DNA of 64,000 nt from Macrobrachium rosenbergii (GCF_040412425.1 NC_089795.1:85461163-85525162), one strand, 5' to 3'. Shown: positions 35,421 through 47,142, counted from the first letter of the stretch. The notes: generated from the letters alone by a model not told the origin. Numbers and translations: made by a program.

Positions 35421-36101
35421 ATTTTTACATTACTCGTTAATCTCGTTCTTGACGTTATCAGTGTTAATTTAACACCATATAACAATTTGCATCTATCTAT
35501 TAGACATATCCTGTTTGAAGGTAAAACACTGTACCTCTACAACGTTTCATTGCTTTAAAATACCCAATTCTTTTGCTGCGTCCCATAAAATAAGAGTAAT
35601 ATTCTTACAAATATAATCTGTGTATTGTACGTTCGAGTTCGATCTACAATAGTTAGTTTCAGTTATTTGCAAGGCTATTTTATCTGCTTCTAAAATTGTC
35701 TCTCTGCCTCCAGTTTCGGCACAACAAACATCATTGTTTGTGGGATTAAACTTCAAAAGTTGACAATGGCCTATAACCTATTGACCGTGATTCAACTCGG
35801 ATATGACTCCGAAACTGATCTATCGACAATCTATTCGACTTTCCATTCCACGGCCGGCGATCAATTTCGAAACCTCATAATAGAATCCGGATTGTCTCTA
35901 AATCAGAGCCCCGCTTGTGCAAGCGAATTAATCTCCGAACGAAAGCGCAATGAAATTTAAATCAGCGGTTGACGAAGCGGAAGTCTGGGCGCAGCCGACG
36001 TAATCGGACGCGATGTTTACGTTTCGTGGAATCGGGTAAAATACCAAAGGTTTCTCTCCACTCACTCTCCGAAATTCCCTGGTGTTTGTGTGTCCTTCCG
36101 G

Positions 36102-36105
<4 letters not shown>
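35421..36105. other. unique sequence with non-repetitive open frames
   Basis: 35547-35756 (minus, 69 codons) and 35760-35960 (plus, 66 codons) lie head to head about 3 bp apart and have normal amino-acid composition. The plus product begins MTMAYNLLTVIQLGYDSETD. Neither has a recognised domain or splice context, and several cysteines are the only remarkable residues of the minus product. 35960-36060 is CpG-rich. Reported only as the least repetitive open frames near here. Confidence 0.25.

Positions 36106-36106
<1 letters not shown>

Positions 36107-36164
<58 letters not shown>
36107..36164. repeat. (TC)n tract
   Basis: Nearly pure TC. Confidence 0.95.
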
Positions 36165-36165
<1 letters not shown>

Positions 36166-36384
36166 GATAATTTACTACATTTTATTATCCTCCTGAATAC
36201 AGATCTTATTCAAATGACTTGTTATGTATTCTGGTCTTATGAAAGAAGAAATCCAATCTACATTACATAACAGCATTCTGTTAATTCTGTTGTATATTAC
36301 TCTAACATATTCTTGCTTGTATAATTAACTAGCTTCCAGCGATGCAGAGATGATATGGTTTTGTTTTATCTGCATGAAGTAGTA

Positions 36385-36495
<111 letters not shown>

Positions 36496-36589
36496 TAAGT
36501 CGCAGGCCTTGCCATAGCATCATAACACTATGCATCCCAGAAAAAAAAAAAGATTCTCGAAAGACTTCGTAATGGATTTCGAACACCCG

Positions 36590-36700
36590 CGATGATGTTC
36601 CGTAAGATCAGCCGTCATTGGTTGATGACCGCGTAACCGAAGAGTTACGAGCGCTTTGATTGGCTCGTCACAGTTGCCAACTCTCGTTCACTGCAGATTC
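36590..36700 (+). promoter_or_regulatory. possible CCAAT-box patch
   Basis: Two ATTGG boxes (36617 and 36659), the first within CATTGGTTGATGAC, a composite that recurs as CATTGGCCGATGAC at 41248. It lies in a short CpG-bearing patch (ACCGCGTAACCGAAG). ATTGG is the reverse-strand form of the NF-Y CCAAT box. No transcript start or gene body can be identified. Confidence 0.3.
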
Positions 36701-37505
36701 CGGATCACGAAATTTTTCCTCTTTTTTTTCTTTTTGTGGCCGCATTAATATCTCATTTCTCGATCCTCCGGTAATGTGGGATGCTGATTATATTCAGCTT
36801 TTCATGGTAGCTGGTTTTCACGTGGAAATGGCCGTCGTTAGGATTTATTAACGAGAGAAGCCTCTATGTTAACGAGAGGGGCCTCCGATATAGATTTAAA
36901 TCAGAATTCGCGGAAAGAGATTTGCCAACAGATGTGTAAAGTATTTTGGTTAAGTCTGATAGAATTGACAGGATTTTTTTTTTTTTACATCTCTTGCATG
37001 TTCAATTTAAAAGGCACATAGTGAAAGCAATCGCCGTACACGCAAACTTTAAGCTAATTCGTAAACAGACCCTTTTATACAAAGTTTTAATTTACTTATT
37101 CGTTATTTGAAACCTCTGCACATCTTTCCATGCTATAGTCATCCAAGTTTTCCCATATACGAAAGTATACGGTTACTCTCAAATAGATCAGTTAGTAAGT
37201 TAGACAAAACAAGCAGAGGCTGTCATGAAGTGTATAGTGATAGCTTGACAGCCTCAGTCTAAAAGATAATTTTTTAAATATTTTATTATTTACAGCATTA
37301 GTTTAGTTTATAAGTGGCCTGCATTACTAGACTACGGTTGGGTGTGTCAGTTATATAAACATCAGTATCTCTGATTTCTTTAATCCTTAATCTAGTCTAG
37401 ATTGTCTTCTTAAAGGATTCTCTAAGTGTTGGGTTACTTTCCAAGCCATTTTTCATCAAAATCATCTCGGGGATTAAAATGAGAAACATTATACTGCTCA
37501 AAAGA
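36701..37505. other. unique sequence with one inverted repeat
   Basis: GAGGCTGTCA (37216-37225) and TGACAGCCTC (37246-37255) form a perfect 10-bp stem with a 20-nt loop. No coding frame stands out. Confidence 0.45.
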
Positions 37506-38335
37506 ATCCTTTCAGTAAATCATCCCGGTTTCTTTCCGTTTTCAGTTTTTTCCACTTAAAGAAAATGGGGTCAGTTAGATCATTAATCTTTCAGCAAATT
37601 ATCCCGTTTTCTTTCCGTTTTCATTTTTTCCACTTACAGAAAACGGGATCAGTTACAGCGTTAATCCCTCGTTCATTTGAATCTTTCAGTCAGTCATCCC
37701 GTTTTCTTTCCGTTTACAGTTTTTTCTTCCAAGAAAACGGGGGTCAGTTAGATCATTAATCTTTCGTTCACTTGAATCTTTCAGTAAATTATCCCGTTTT
37801 CTTTCCATTTTCAGTTTTTCCACATAAAGAAAATAGGGTCAGTTAGATCAGTAATCTTTTGTTCATTTGAATCTTTCAGTCAGTTATCCTGTTTTCTTCC
37901 CATTTTCACTTTTTCTCTTAAAGAAAACGAGATCAGTTAGATCATTAATCTTTAGTTTATTTGAATCTTTCAGTAAATCATCTCATTTTCTTTCCATTGT
38001 TTGTTTTTCTCTTAAAAAAATGAGATCAGTTAGATCATTAATCTTTCGTTCATTTGAATCTTTCAGCCAGTATCCCATTTTCTTTCCATTTTCAGTTTTT
38101 TCCTCTTAAAGAAAACGGGTTCAGTTAGATCACCAACCTTTCGTTCATTTGAATCTTTCAGTCAATCATCCCGTTTTCTTTCCATTTTCAGTTTTTCTCT
38201 TAAAGAAGACGAGATCTGTTTATTAACCTTTCGTTCGTTTGAATCTTTCAGCAATCATCCCGTTTTCTATCCATTTTCACTTTCTCCCCCTTTAAAGAAA
38301 ACGGGACCAGTTAGATCAGTAATCGTTCATTCATA
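37506..38335 (+). repeat. ~90-bp tandem array with a hairpin in every unit, about 9 units
   Basis: Each unit reads ATCTTTCAGTNANTCATCCC, GTTTTCTTTCC, TTTTCAGTTTTT, then CTTAAAGAAAACGGGNTCAG, TTAGATCATTAATCTTTCGT. CCCGTTTTCTTT at the start of the unit is complementary to AAAGAAAACGGG about 45 bp later, so every unit can fold. Where one arm is mutated (e.g. CATTTTC at 37982-37990) the other (AATGAGAT) partly follows. Confidence 0.9.
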
Positions 38336-38536
38336 CTCAGGACTAAATCTTCCGTTCCGTCTTAGCCTTAATGACATCGATTTCAAGATGACACTTAATT
38401 ACCCATTCGAACTTGAGATTGACTTCTGATTAATAATAAAAAAAATGGAAAAAAAGAAAGAAGACGTTTCAGTGTAGCCCTCAGGTCATAGTTGACCTTC
38501 AACAAAGGTCAGTTTGTATAGGGGCTTGTGAACGCC

Positions 38537-38538
<2 letters not shown>
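38336..38538. other. unique sequence
   Basis: Nothing recognised. Confidence 0.4.

Positions 38539-38539
<1 letters not shown>

Positions 38540-38598
<59 letters not shown>
38540..38598. repeat. (GA)n tract
   Basis: Nearly pure GA. Confidence 0.95.
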
Positions 38599-38602
<4 letters not shown>

Positions 38603-39039
38603 GGAGTTATTGATTTAAAGTAATTCAAGGATTTTTGTGACAGTGTCAGTAGCTTTAAAAGAGTCTTTGTCCTCTCTAGAGTTTCATTGTGTTTTGAGAT
38701 TTACATACATATACCTGTATATATATATTATATATATATATGTGTGTGTATAGATTTATATTATATATATATTATATTATATATATATATATATTATATA
38801 TATATACATATACATACTGTAGGCATGTACGTATGTGTATGTATATGGACTGTGTTCATGCCTACAAGAAATGTGAAACAAGGGAGTGTACTGTCTTTCG
38901 CCTTAATATTCTCAAGCAACTGAAACATGTTGTACTAGGCTGTTCGCTTTCTTTTGGGGCATATATATATTATCAATGTATATATATAGATGTTTATATA
39001 TATATATATATATCCCTTAATAAAAGGTGCATATATATC
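38599..39039. other. AT-rich sequence with short (TA)n islands
   Basis: TATATTATATAT-type mixed tracts at 38716-38815 and 38958-39012; the rest unremarkable. Confidence 0.6.
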
Positions 39040-39131
39040 TTCCTTATGAATACCATAGTTTTTTTGAAAACTTGAATTTCAAGTCACTGGCCCCTGTGGG
39101 CTTGTTCCATAAGAATAGATTTCATCTGATT
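39040..39131 (-). mobile_element. family C element, copy 3 (truncated, reverse)
   Basis: Read on the minus strand: TATGGAACAAGCCCACAGGG, GCCAGTGACTTGAAATTCAA and a diverged CTATGGTATTCATAAGG. Only the first ~90 bp of the family are present. Confidence 0.75.
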
Positions 39132-39133
39132 GA

Positions 39134-39137
<4 letters not shown>

Positions 39138-39192
<55 letters not shown>
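39138..39192. repeat. (TA)n tract
   Basis: Nearly pure TA. Confidence 0.95.
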
Positions 39193-39195
<3 letters not shown>

Positions 39196-39204
39196 TCACA
39201 TACA

Positions 39205-39325
39205 TATATAAATAAAGACAAAATTCACGAAGGACAGAGAAACATTGTTTCTCTTTCCTTCGTGGATTTTGTCTTTGTTCATACATTCATCACGTTCCAT
39301 ATTTTCGTGATTCAGTTATATATAC
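39205..39325 (+). mobile_element. family D repeat, copy 2, with 30-bp inverted arms
   Basis: 39214-39243 (AAAGACAAAATTCACGAAGG with ACAGAGAAAC) is complementary to 39247-39276 at 28 of 30 positions, with a 3-nt loop. The right arm continues into TCATCACGTTCC and ATATTTTCGTGATTCA, which match copy 1 at 28553-28665 in reverse. The extra left arm is not seen as an inverted repeat in copy 1. Confidence 0.75.
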
Positions 39326-39552
39326 TCATACTGTATATATGTGTATACATATTTATATCAATATTGAGCAGTTACCTTTAGCATGGCGTAGAAAGATTTT
39401 ATATGTACCTATTTTTTTCATGGTAAAGTTCCCAGTAGCGGCTATATAAACCTCAAAGTTCTTACGCAAGTACCAGTATAAAAGGACTTCTGAAAAACTG
39501 GTAGGATATCTCGTCTTTGCTGATGTTATATGAGTTTGAATATCGGCTGCCC
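39326..39552. other. unique sequence
   Basis: Nothing recognised. Confidence 0.4.

Positions 39553-39600
<48 letters not shown>
39553..39600. repeat. (ATT)n tract
   Basis: Nearly pure ATT. Confidence 0.95.
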
Positions 39601-39601
<1 letters not shown>

Positions 39602-39699
39602 CCGTAATGATGCTTATCACTACATCAGTATTCAGTTACTTTCTTTGCCCTAATTTTAATTTTCTTCTTCCTCTCCATTTCTAGTACTCTGTTAATTAT

Positions 39700-39708
39700 C
39701 TTTGTATT

Positions 39709-39781
<73 letters not shown>

Positions 39782-39817
39782 TCCAGTTTATTGTCTTTTT
39801 TTCTTTACCTCTGTTTT

Positions 39818-39879
<62 letters not shown>

Positions 39880-39930
39880 TCCAGTTTATTGTCTTTGTTT
39901 TTTGCACCTCTGTTTTTACACCTCTGTTTT

Positions 39931-39990
<60 letters not shown>

Positions 39991-40034
39991 TCCAGTTTAT
40001 TGTCTTTTTTCCTTTACACCTCTGTTTTTACCAT

Positions 40035-40065
<31 letters not shown>

Positions 40066-40185
40066 ATCCAGTTTACTGTCTTTGTTTCTTTGCACGTCTC
40101 TTATTACCATTCTCTCCCTCTCTCTCTCTCGTAACTAATTATTGTCTTTGATTCTCTGCATCGCTGTTTTTACTATTCTCTCTGT
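39700..40185 (+). repeat. (TC)n tracts amplified with a ~40-50-bp spacer, 5-6 copies
   Basis: Spacer GTATCCAGTTTATTGTCTTT, then a T/C-rich CACCTCTGTTTTTAC, recurs at about 39778, 39876, 39986, 40063 and 40130, each followed by TC (39712-39778, 39822-39876, 39932-39986, 40035-40062, 40112-40130). Confidence 0.95.
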
Positions 40186-40984
40186 CTGTTTTATACAAAA
40201 ATGGCGTGGGACGAAACATACGGGAACAATTGATCAAAGGAGAGAAAATTGGAAAACTTTTTTTTGTTTGTGTATTTGGGTCAAATTATCATTGGAAAAT
40301 TTGTTAAATTGGCCGGGGGTCGCTACAGAAGTTGAACGGATTGTTTTGTTTCTCTCTCTCTCTCTCTCTCTCTGTATTTACCACTATTTTATACAAAGTT
40401 TATTCAAATCCTGAAGTAATGTGTTGTGTTACGCACTTCTGAATAGAAATTAACATCATATTTTAACTCTCTCTCTCTCTCTGAGTACTTTTTTTTCTTA
40501 TAGTGCTTGACAAGCACTAAGGTTTAACTTTGCTTGAAGACGCCACAGAAAAACAATACAAGAATCAACCTTGCTTTAGTTGTCATGTTGTCCTTAGAAC
40601 TGCAGAAATAAATATTTTGCCCAGAAATTTAATGATGTGTAGTAAATTTTTATATTATTTTTTGGGGGGACTGGAATATTTGCTCATCTTGAATGTTTAC
40701 AGATAACAATGCTTCGTTCGCAAGTTGCTGATATATTTTGGACTCATATATTTGCTTGTATATTCTGGACTCGTATATTTGCACAGGGAAGCAGCGTACG
40801 CTCCCTAATTTAACAACAAAAACAAATACTCTATTATTATCCAACTCAGCGTTGCATCACATTGTGGACGCAGGTTTTCTCAAAACAAATATCAGATAAC
40901 TGCGCAGCCTTTTTGGAGACGAAAGCAGCTGATTCAAGCAGCGATGGAATTACGTAGGTCATCAACTCGATATAGCAGCTGCTT

Positions 40985-40986
<2 letters not shown>
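40186..40986. other. unique sequence with two short (TC)n tracts
   Basis: Short TC at 40351-40372 and 40467-40482. TTGGACTCATATATTTGCTT and TCTGGACTCGTATATTTGC (about 40737-40780) form a small duplication. No gene called. Confidence 0.45.

Positions 40987-41037
<51 letters not shown>
40987..41037. repeat. (GA)n tract
   Basis: Nearly pure GA. Confidence 0.95.
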
Positions 41038-41039
<2 letters not shown>

Positions 41040-41183
41040 CGTAACAAAAAATTTGTTGGAGGAAGCGGCTCTTCAAATATATTATGCATCCAGCGGAGCG
41101 TCACGTTCATTAAGTGTTGTAAAAATAAGCAATTGACAACCGCCGTGTTCGCAGTGTTGCCATTTTGCCCCATTTTCGTACGA

Positions 41184-41185
<2 letters not shown>

Positions 41186-41221
<36 letters not shown>
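41186..41221. repeat. (CA)n tract
   Basis: CA run directly before a C-rich segment. Confidence 0.95.
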
Positions 41222-41244
41222 GGCTTCCTCCTTCCCCCCCCCTC

Positions 41245-41405
41245 CCCCATTGGCCGATGACGAGTGGCGGTTAGAGCATTCTCTATTGTGATTGGCTGCT
41301 CCAGATTTGAATGTCTTTTCCGTCACGTTCGCCTCACGGTTTGTTTCCGAGATTGGCCGCCGCTGATTGGTTATTAAACGGTGAATGCTGGGCGCTAGAT
41401 TGGCG
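41245..41405 (+). promoter_or_regulatory. cluster of five same-strand ATTGG (CCAAT) boxes
   Basis: ATTGG occurs at 41249, 41291, 41351, 41365 and 41399, all in one orientation. There are CRE-like TGACG (about 41258) and CGTCACG (about 41321) words, in CpG-bearing unique sequence preceded by a C-rich stretch. NF-Y binds CCAAT and clusters of such boxes mark many TATA-less animal promoters; that is family knowledge. That this is a promoter is an inference, since no exon was recognised on either side. Confidence 0.35.
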
Positions 41406-41455
41406 CATGTTCGCATCGCGACCTGTCTTGGTCTGATAATTTTGTTTCAAGGGCG

Positions 41456-41456
<1 letters not shown>

Positions 41457-41507
<51 letters not shown>

Positions 41508-41560
41508 CGATGGAATCTTCACATGAGGGTGATGCTGGATGCAGCTCTCCTTAGTATCTC

Positions 41561-41593
<33 letters not shown>
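41457..41593. repeat. (TC)n and (GA)n tracts
   Basis: TC about 41457-41504, GA about 41564-41592. The two are complementary and ~60 bp apart, so they can pair. Confidence 0.95.
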
Positions 41594-41596
<3 letters not shown>

Positions 41597-42123
41597 TGAG
41601 GGGGAGAAAGAAGAGAGATAACTGAGTGGCTGAATGGTACATTCATGTTTTAATGCTGTCCTCATGTCTTCCAGCACCACATTTGATGGTAATTTTTTTT
41701 TGTTTAATGTTTAAACATTAGCTGCTACGTGTAGTAGCGAAATTGTTTCTTGTTGTTTCACAAAATGATTTGGAAATATATGACTGATGTGATTGAACTG
41801 TATGACCTGTGTGAAATATCGACGGAAAGCTTCAAATTACCGAAAGGAAAAAGGTATATGGGTACTTTTTTTCAAAGTTTTTGAAAAGAAGCAAAGACAG
41901 TAAGAGCAGCATTGCAAAACTAGCCATGATTGTAGTTATATGCAGAATATAAAAGTGCTCTGTACTCTTTCCTTGACGTTGACAGAACTCAGCTTGATGA
42001 CTGACTGACTTTGAACCTTGATTTCCCCTGGCAAGTCATTTCTGCTGTTCATGAAGCCTTATCAGAGTGATAGTCCTTGTCAGTGGATTGCTCTTTGGTA
42101 GTATTTAATTTATATATCCATCC
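41594..42123. other. unique sequence
   Basis: Nothing recognised. Confidence 0.4.
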
Positions 42124-42134
42124 TCCGTCGAAAC

Positions 42135-42445
42135 GTTCCCGTAGGGGAATAGTGCCGTCAGTGCACCTCACGCGGTGCACTGTAGGCATAACTTAAGGTT
42201 CTTTGCAGCCTTCCTTCGGCACCTAGCTGCAACCCTTTTCATACCTTTTATTGTATCTCCATTCATATTCTTTTTTCAGTCTTACTTTCCACCCTCTTTA
42301 AACCATTGTTTCATAGTGCAACTGCGAGGTTTTCCTCCTGTTACACATTTCAAACCTATTGCTCACAATTTTGCTTTCAGCGCTGAATGACCTCATGGGT
42401 CCCGGCGCTTGGCTTTCGGCCTAAATTGTATATGTTATAGATCTA
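42135..42445 (+). mobile_element. family A retroposon, copy 7, with target duplication
   Basis: Well-preserved copy with the intact 5' hairpin CAGTGCACC-TCACGC-GGTGCACTG. TCCGTCGAAAC (42124-42134) and TCCGTCAAAAC (42446-42456) flank it, 10 of 11 identical. Confidence 0.85.
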
Positions 42446-42456
42446 TCCGTCAAAAC

Positions 42457-43160
42457 ACACTGCTTCCAAAGGACTGATGTGACTGTGCTTGCTCCCTGGC
42501 TATTCAGGCTAGGGAGAGCATCCGTCAGTTCTTGATCTTAAGAAGCTTGTCTTCAGTCTCTTTATACATAGAAGGTTGTTCTCAGTCTTTAGAAACCCAC
42601 TCCCAATCTTTGTTAACCTTTAGAAACTCATTTTCAGTCATTCTTAAACCTGTGCGAGGTTTCATTGCAGATCAGGGTTCTCAAGAAATTTTCCACTAAC
42701 TGCCGGATTGTGGTGTCTCCACAATCCGGCGGTATAGTGGGACTCCATCACTCACTCAAGGGTCAACCGGTCTGATCAAACTTCAATAACATTATCGAAC
42801 AGAACGTGGAAATCTCTTACCTTCTCCTGAAACGTCATCACTTCCATTAGCACACCTCACTTGCAGGACTGGCTTGCTTTGGCCAACAACATATCCATCT
42901 CTTTCTGGGACGCCATTAGGCATTTCCATTTTCCACCAGAGACTCGCTGAATTTCCCCGTGTTTGCGTATTATGGGGGAATTTGTCAAGGACTCTTAGAA
43001 AATAGTGTGCAGGAGGATTTAGGTGGGAGTTCATTCCATTTTGTCACTGCTTCGTCAGTAAGAAATCATCCTGCTTGTGGCATATTTTGCTTTATTGCTT
43101 ATTTTCACTTTTGTTTTTTGCTTATGGTTGCGTTTGAAAGTGTCAAGAGTTATGTGATAC
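42457..43160. other. unique sequence with a strong hairpin
   Basis: GCCGGATTGTGG (42702-42713), TGTCT loop and CCACAATCCGGC (42719-42730) form a perfect 12-bp stem. The arms extend outward imperfectly to CCACTA (42693) and TAGTGG (42740). An 80-codon minus frame (42792-43034) has no recognised domain. Confidence 0.6.
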
Positions 43161-43575
43161 CAGTAATGTTTGTTGTTTTCGAATTACCTCTTGAGTAAAT
43201 CATTTTGTTTCCGAAGAGGGGTGTGGGGTTAATGCCGTCAGTACTCCTCATGCAGTTCACTGTAGGCATCACTTGAGGTGCTTTGCAGCGTCCCTTCTGC
43301 CCCTAGCTGCAACTCCTTTCATTCCTTTTACTGTAGCTCTGTTCATATTCACTTTCTTCTATCTTACTTTCCACCCTCGCCTAACAGTTGTTCCATAGTG
43401 CAACTGCGAAATTTTCCTCCTGTTAAACTTTAAGGCCTCTTTACTCTGTTTCTCTTTCAGCGCTGAATGACCTCATAAATCCCAGCGCTTGGCCTTTGGC
43501 CTAAATTTTACGATCCATTCCTTTCCAATAGTGTTTGTTGTTTTCGAATTATCTTTGAAGTAAATAATTTTGTGT
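43161..43575 (+). mobile_element. family A retroposon, copy 8, between 48-bp direct repeats
   Basis: The element spans about 43210-43525 (GTGTGGGGTTAATGCCGTC to GGCCTTTGGCCTAAATTTT). It lies between two copies of a ~48-bp sequence (from about 43161 and 43526) sharing GTTTGTTGTTTTCGAATTA and GAGTAAATNATTTTGT. That is too long for a normal target duplication, and part of the motif recurs at 43640, so the insertion probably hit an existing tandem repeat. Confidence 0.75.
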
Positions 43576-43933
43576 ATGTGTTAAATGGGGAGATTAATGT
43601 ATTATTCTCTTGTTGAAATCGCGCTGACACTTAGTTTAATACCGTTTGTTGTTTTGGAACCTTTCAGTCGTATATTCAAATGTTCGTTTTGCTGTTTTGG
43701 TCCTTTTTTTTTTTTTTTTTTACTTCCAGTTCGATTTCGGCCTGCCTTCAAATTGGAATTTATTTTTGTCCCCTTCCATAACAGCTGTTACATTTGCGCC
43801 CGTGTTTGCATGCGAAGGGAAGGTTCAACGCTTTTATCTGACTTCCATTTTAGAATTTACTCTCACCAACACGCGCACTTTTTATTTTACATATATATAC
43901 ATGTATATATTATATGTTTATTTATAAATATAA

Positions 43934-43937
<4 letters not shown>
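43576..43937. other. unique sequence
   Basis: T run 43708-43722. Two overlapping plus frames, neither recognised. Confidence 0.35.
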
Positions 43938-44745
<808 letters not shown>

Positions 44746-45345
44746 CTGCTGTGAGAGAGCAAAAGCTGCTATTAAAATGCAAATCCTGCTATGAGAATGT
44801 AATTCTTGCTTTGAGAATACAAAACCTTCTGTGAGAATGCAAATGCTGGTTTGGGTAAACAAAGCCTGCTGTGGGAATGCAAATGCTGGTATGAGAATGC
44901 AAATCCTGCTGTGAGAATACAAATCCTGCTATGGGACTGTAAATCCTGCTATGAGACTGTAAATCATGCTGTGAGAATGCAAAACCTGCTGTGAGAATAC
45001 AAATCCTGCTTTGAGAAACCAAATCCTACTGTGAGACTGTAAATTCTGCTGTGAGACTGTAAATTCTGCTGTGAGAAGCAAACCCTGCTTTGAGAAAGCA
45101 AATCCTGCTGTGAGAATGCAAAACCTTGTTTGAGAATGCAAATCCTGCTGTGAGAAAGCAAACGTTGCTGTAAGAATACAAATCCTGCTGTGAGAATGCA
45201 AATGCTGATTTGAGAATACAAAACCTGCTATGAAAATGCAAAACCTGCTTTGAGAAAGCAAATCCTGCAGTGAGAATACAAATCATGTTGTGAGAATGCA
45301 AATCCTTCTTTGATAATGCAAAATCGTCGTGAGAATACAAAGGAC
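44746..45345 (+). repeat. 20-bp minisatellite, about 30 units
   Basis: Unit TGCTGTGAGAATGCAAATCC with frequent TTTGAGAAAGCAAA and ATGAGACTGTAAA variants. Sixty bases (three units) make 20 codons, so all three minus frames carry a repeated Ser-His-Ser-Arg-Ile-Cys-Ile-Leu peptide; the equal openness of the frames argues against a gene. Confidence 0.95.
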
Positions 45346-46452
45346 CTTCGGTTCATGGTTTGAGTTTAAGACCTGGTTTGATGTGAAATCTTAAGTAACT
45401 GAAGATGACTTTAGAGACTTCATTATATAAATGTCAGTTCTCCAGTAGTATAACGAAACTAAGTTTCCCGAATTACAAGTTTTTCCATTTTAGTTTTATT
45501 CAATGTCCATTTCTTCATGTCTGTGGGTAATAGATTTTAGTTCCGTCATTTGTCAATTTTTTCATGTCTGTGATCAATAGATTTTTTAGTACGAACGTTT
45601 TGCCAGAATAACAAACCAGTAGACTTAGACTTAGCTAAAGCAGTTCTAGTTTCTTCTCTTCGTAGGACAGTGATCATCAACACTGGGCAGGTGGAATATA
45701 CGACAAAGCATTTCACAGAGTGCTTATAGGCGATGTCCTTCAAGAACTGAGCACAATTTCATTTTCAACTGAAGTTATCATTTTCATAAAACATACATTA
45801 ATTCTGGTTGATAACTGTATGAGGTAATACTAGCTTCATTGTATTATGCTTCTGTGTTTTCAATTTGGATGTTAGATTTTGCCATTTTCCTTTATATTAT
45901 GGTTTTCATCATCCAGTATGATGTAGTCAAATACTTTATATGGTGTTAAATGTGTCATACTTTAGATGTGGTATGGCCATTTGTTCTTAGGTCAGAGTTC
46001 TTGGTCATATCTTCCGTGGCATTTACATTTGTTCATGGAAGTCCTCTCCTATTTTCACTGAATCTTCAACGTATTTTAACGACAGCCTTTTGATCAAATC
46101 CATGATGATTTCACCCCACGTTTCTTGCACACCAAACAATGGCTATTTCTGCAGCCAACTGCGACGCGGCTTCTGGAAACCATATGGCGGGAAAGTTTCG
46201 CGGTCTTTTTCCGAAAGGCGTTTGGAAAAGTTTCGGCTGGAAAATGACGCAAGACCTCTTTCAGAAAAATGGTATTTTTCGCTGAATTTAAAAAGGGATT
46301 GAATATTCTCTCGGTGATGAAGAATTCTAAAGGCCTTGTATTTTTTTTTATATATCTCAGATACAGAGTGACGTGTGCTAAACTAGGAAGAATGTTTCTT
46401 CTACAAGGATTCTGCCCATATTTTTTTATTTTTGCTCTGTGTAACCTACGAG

Positions 46453-46455
<3 letters not shown>
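45346..46455. other. unique sequence
   Basis: Weak duplication: TCAATGTCCATTTCTTCATG with TCTGTGG (45500) against GTCAATTTTTTCATGTCTGT with G (45552). 46130-46270 is CpG-bearing with a GGCGGGAAA E2F-like word (46190) and open frames on both strands (46090-46302 plus; 46094-46504 minus), not recognised. Confidence 0.35.
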
Positions 46456-46505
<50 letters not shown>

Positions 46506-46630
46506 ATCTTTTTATTTACTTATTCACTTCACCTTTGCATCTCTATTCACTAGCTCCCTTCACTTATCTCTCCAGTGCCTCCTTCTTCTCCTCCTCCTCC
46601 TCCTCCTCCACTTCCTCCTCCTCTCATTGT
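46456..46630. repeat. (TC)n-(CA)n tract and (CTC)n patch
   Basis: TC about 46457-46484, CA about 46485-46504, CTC about 46586-46624. Confidence 0.9.
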
Positions 46631-47078
46631 TCCAGTAAGTATCTTCCTTCCAGCACACGCACGTATGCATCCCTCAAGACCTCGTCGATCTCGGCCAGAG
46701 CGTGCCAATGCCACAGATGTGCCCAAGTGCCAATCTTAGGGAGGCACTTCAGTCAAGGAAACGCCTCTGCGCGTGCTTCAGCTCCCTAGCCTCCTAATCT
46801 GTATACCCCCATCCACCCCATCTCCCTCAGTTAACCGCCCTGCCATACCCAATCTATTCCCTCCCTGTGTGTACCTGTACATCTTTTCATTAACCTGTTT
46901 TGTTCACCTGTTACCTGTGAGTCTCAGGTGCTGCGGAGATCTGTTAACAGGCGACGGACGGGGGAGACCTGTATCTCAGGGTACACTGGTTCATATTGTT
47001 TCTGTCCTTGTACACGCGCATTCCATTTATCAGATGAGTTCGCCGTAATTGTGTTAAGAGGCTCGCACCCTTGCTTCT

Positions 47079-47080
<2 letters not shown>
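46631..47080. other. unique sequence
   Basis: Moderately GC-rich with short open frames on the plus strand; nothing recognised. Confidence 0.35.

Positions 47081-47138
<58 letters not shown>
47081..47138. repeat. (GA)n tract
   Basis: Nearly pure GA. Confidence 0.95.

Positions 47139-47142
<4 letters not shown>

Noticed and set aside
35547..35960. Divergent gene pair
   Set aside because: Two unrelated short frames 3 bp apart with no recognised domain, no promoter between them and no splice signals; kept only as a low-confidence note.
42693..42740. Rho-independent terminator
   Set aside because: A bacterial signal; no T run follows the stem and the window is animal DNA.
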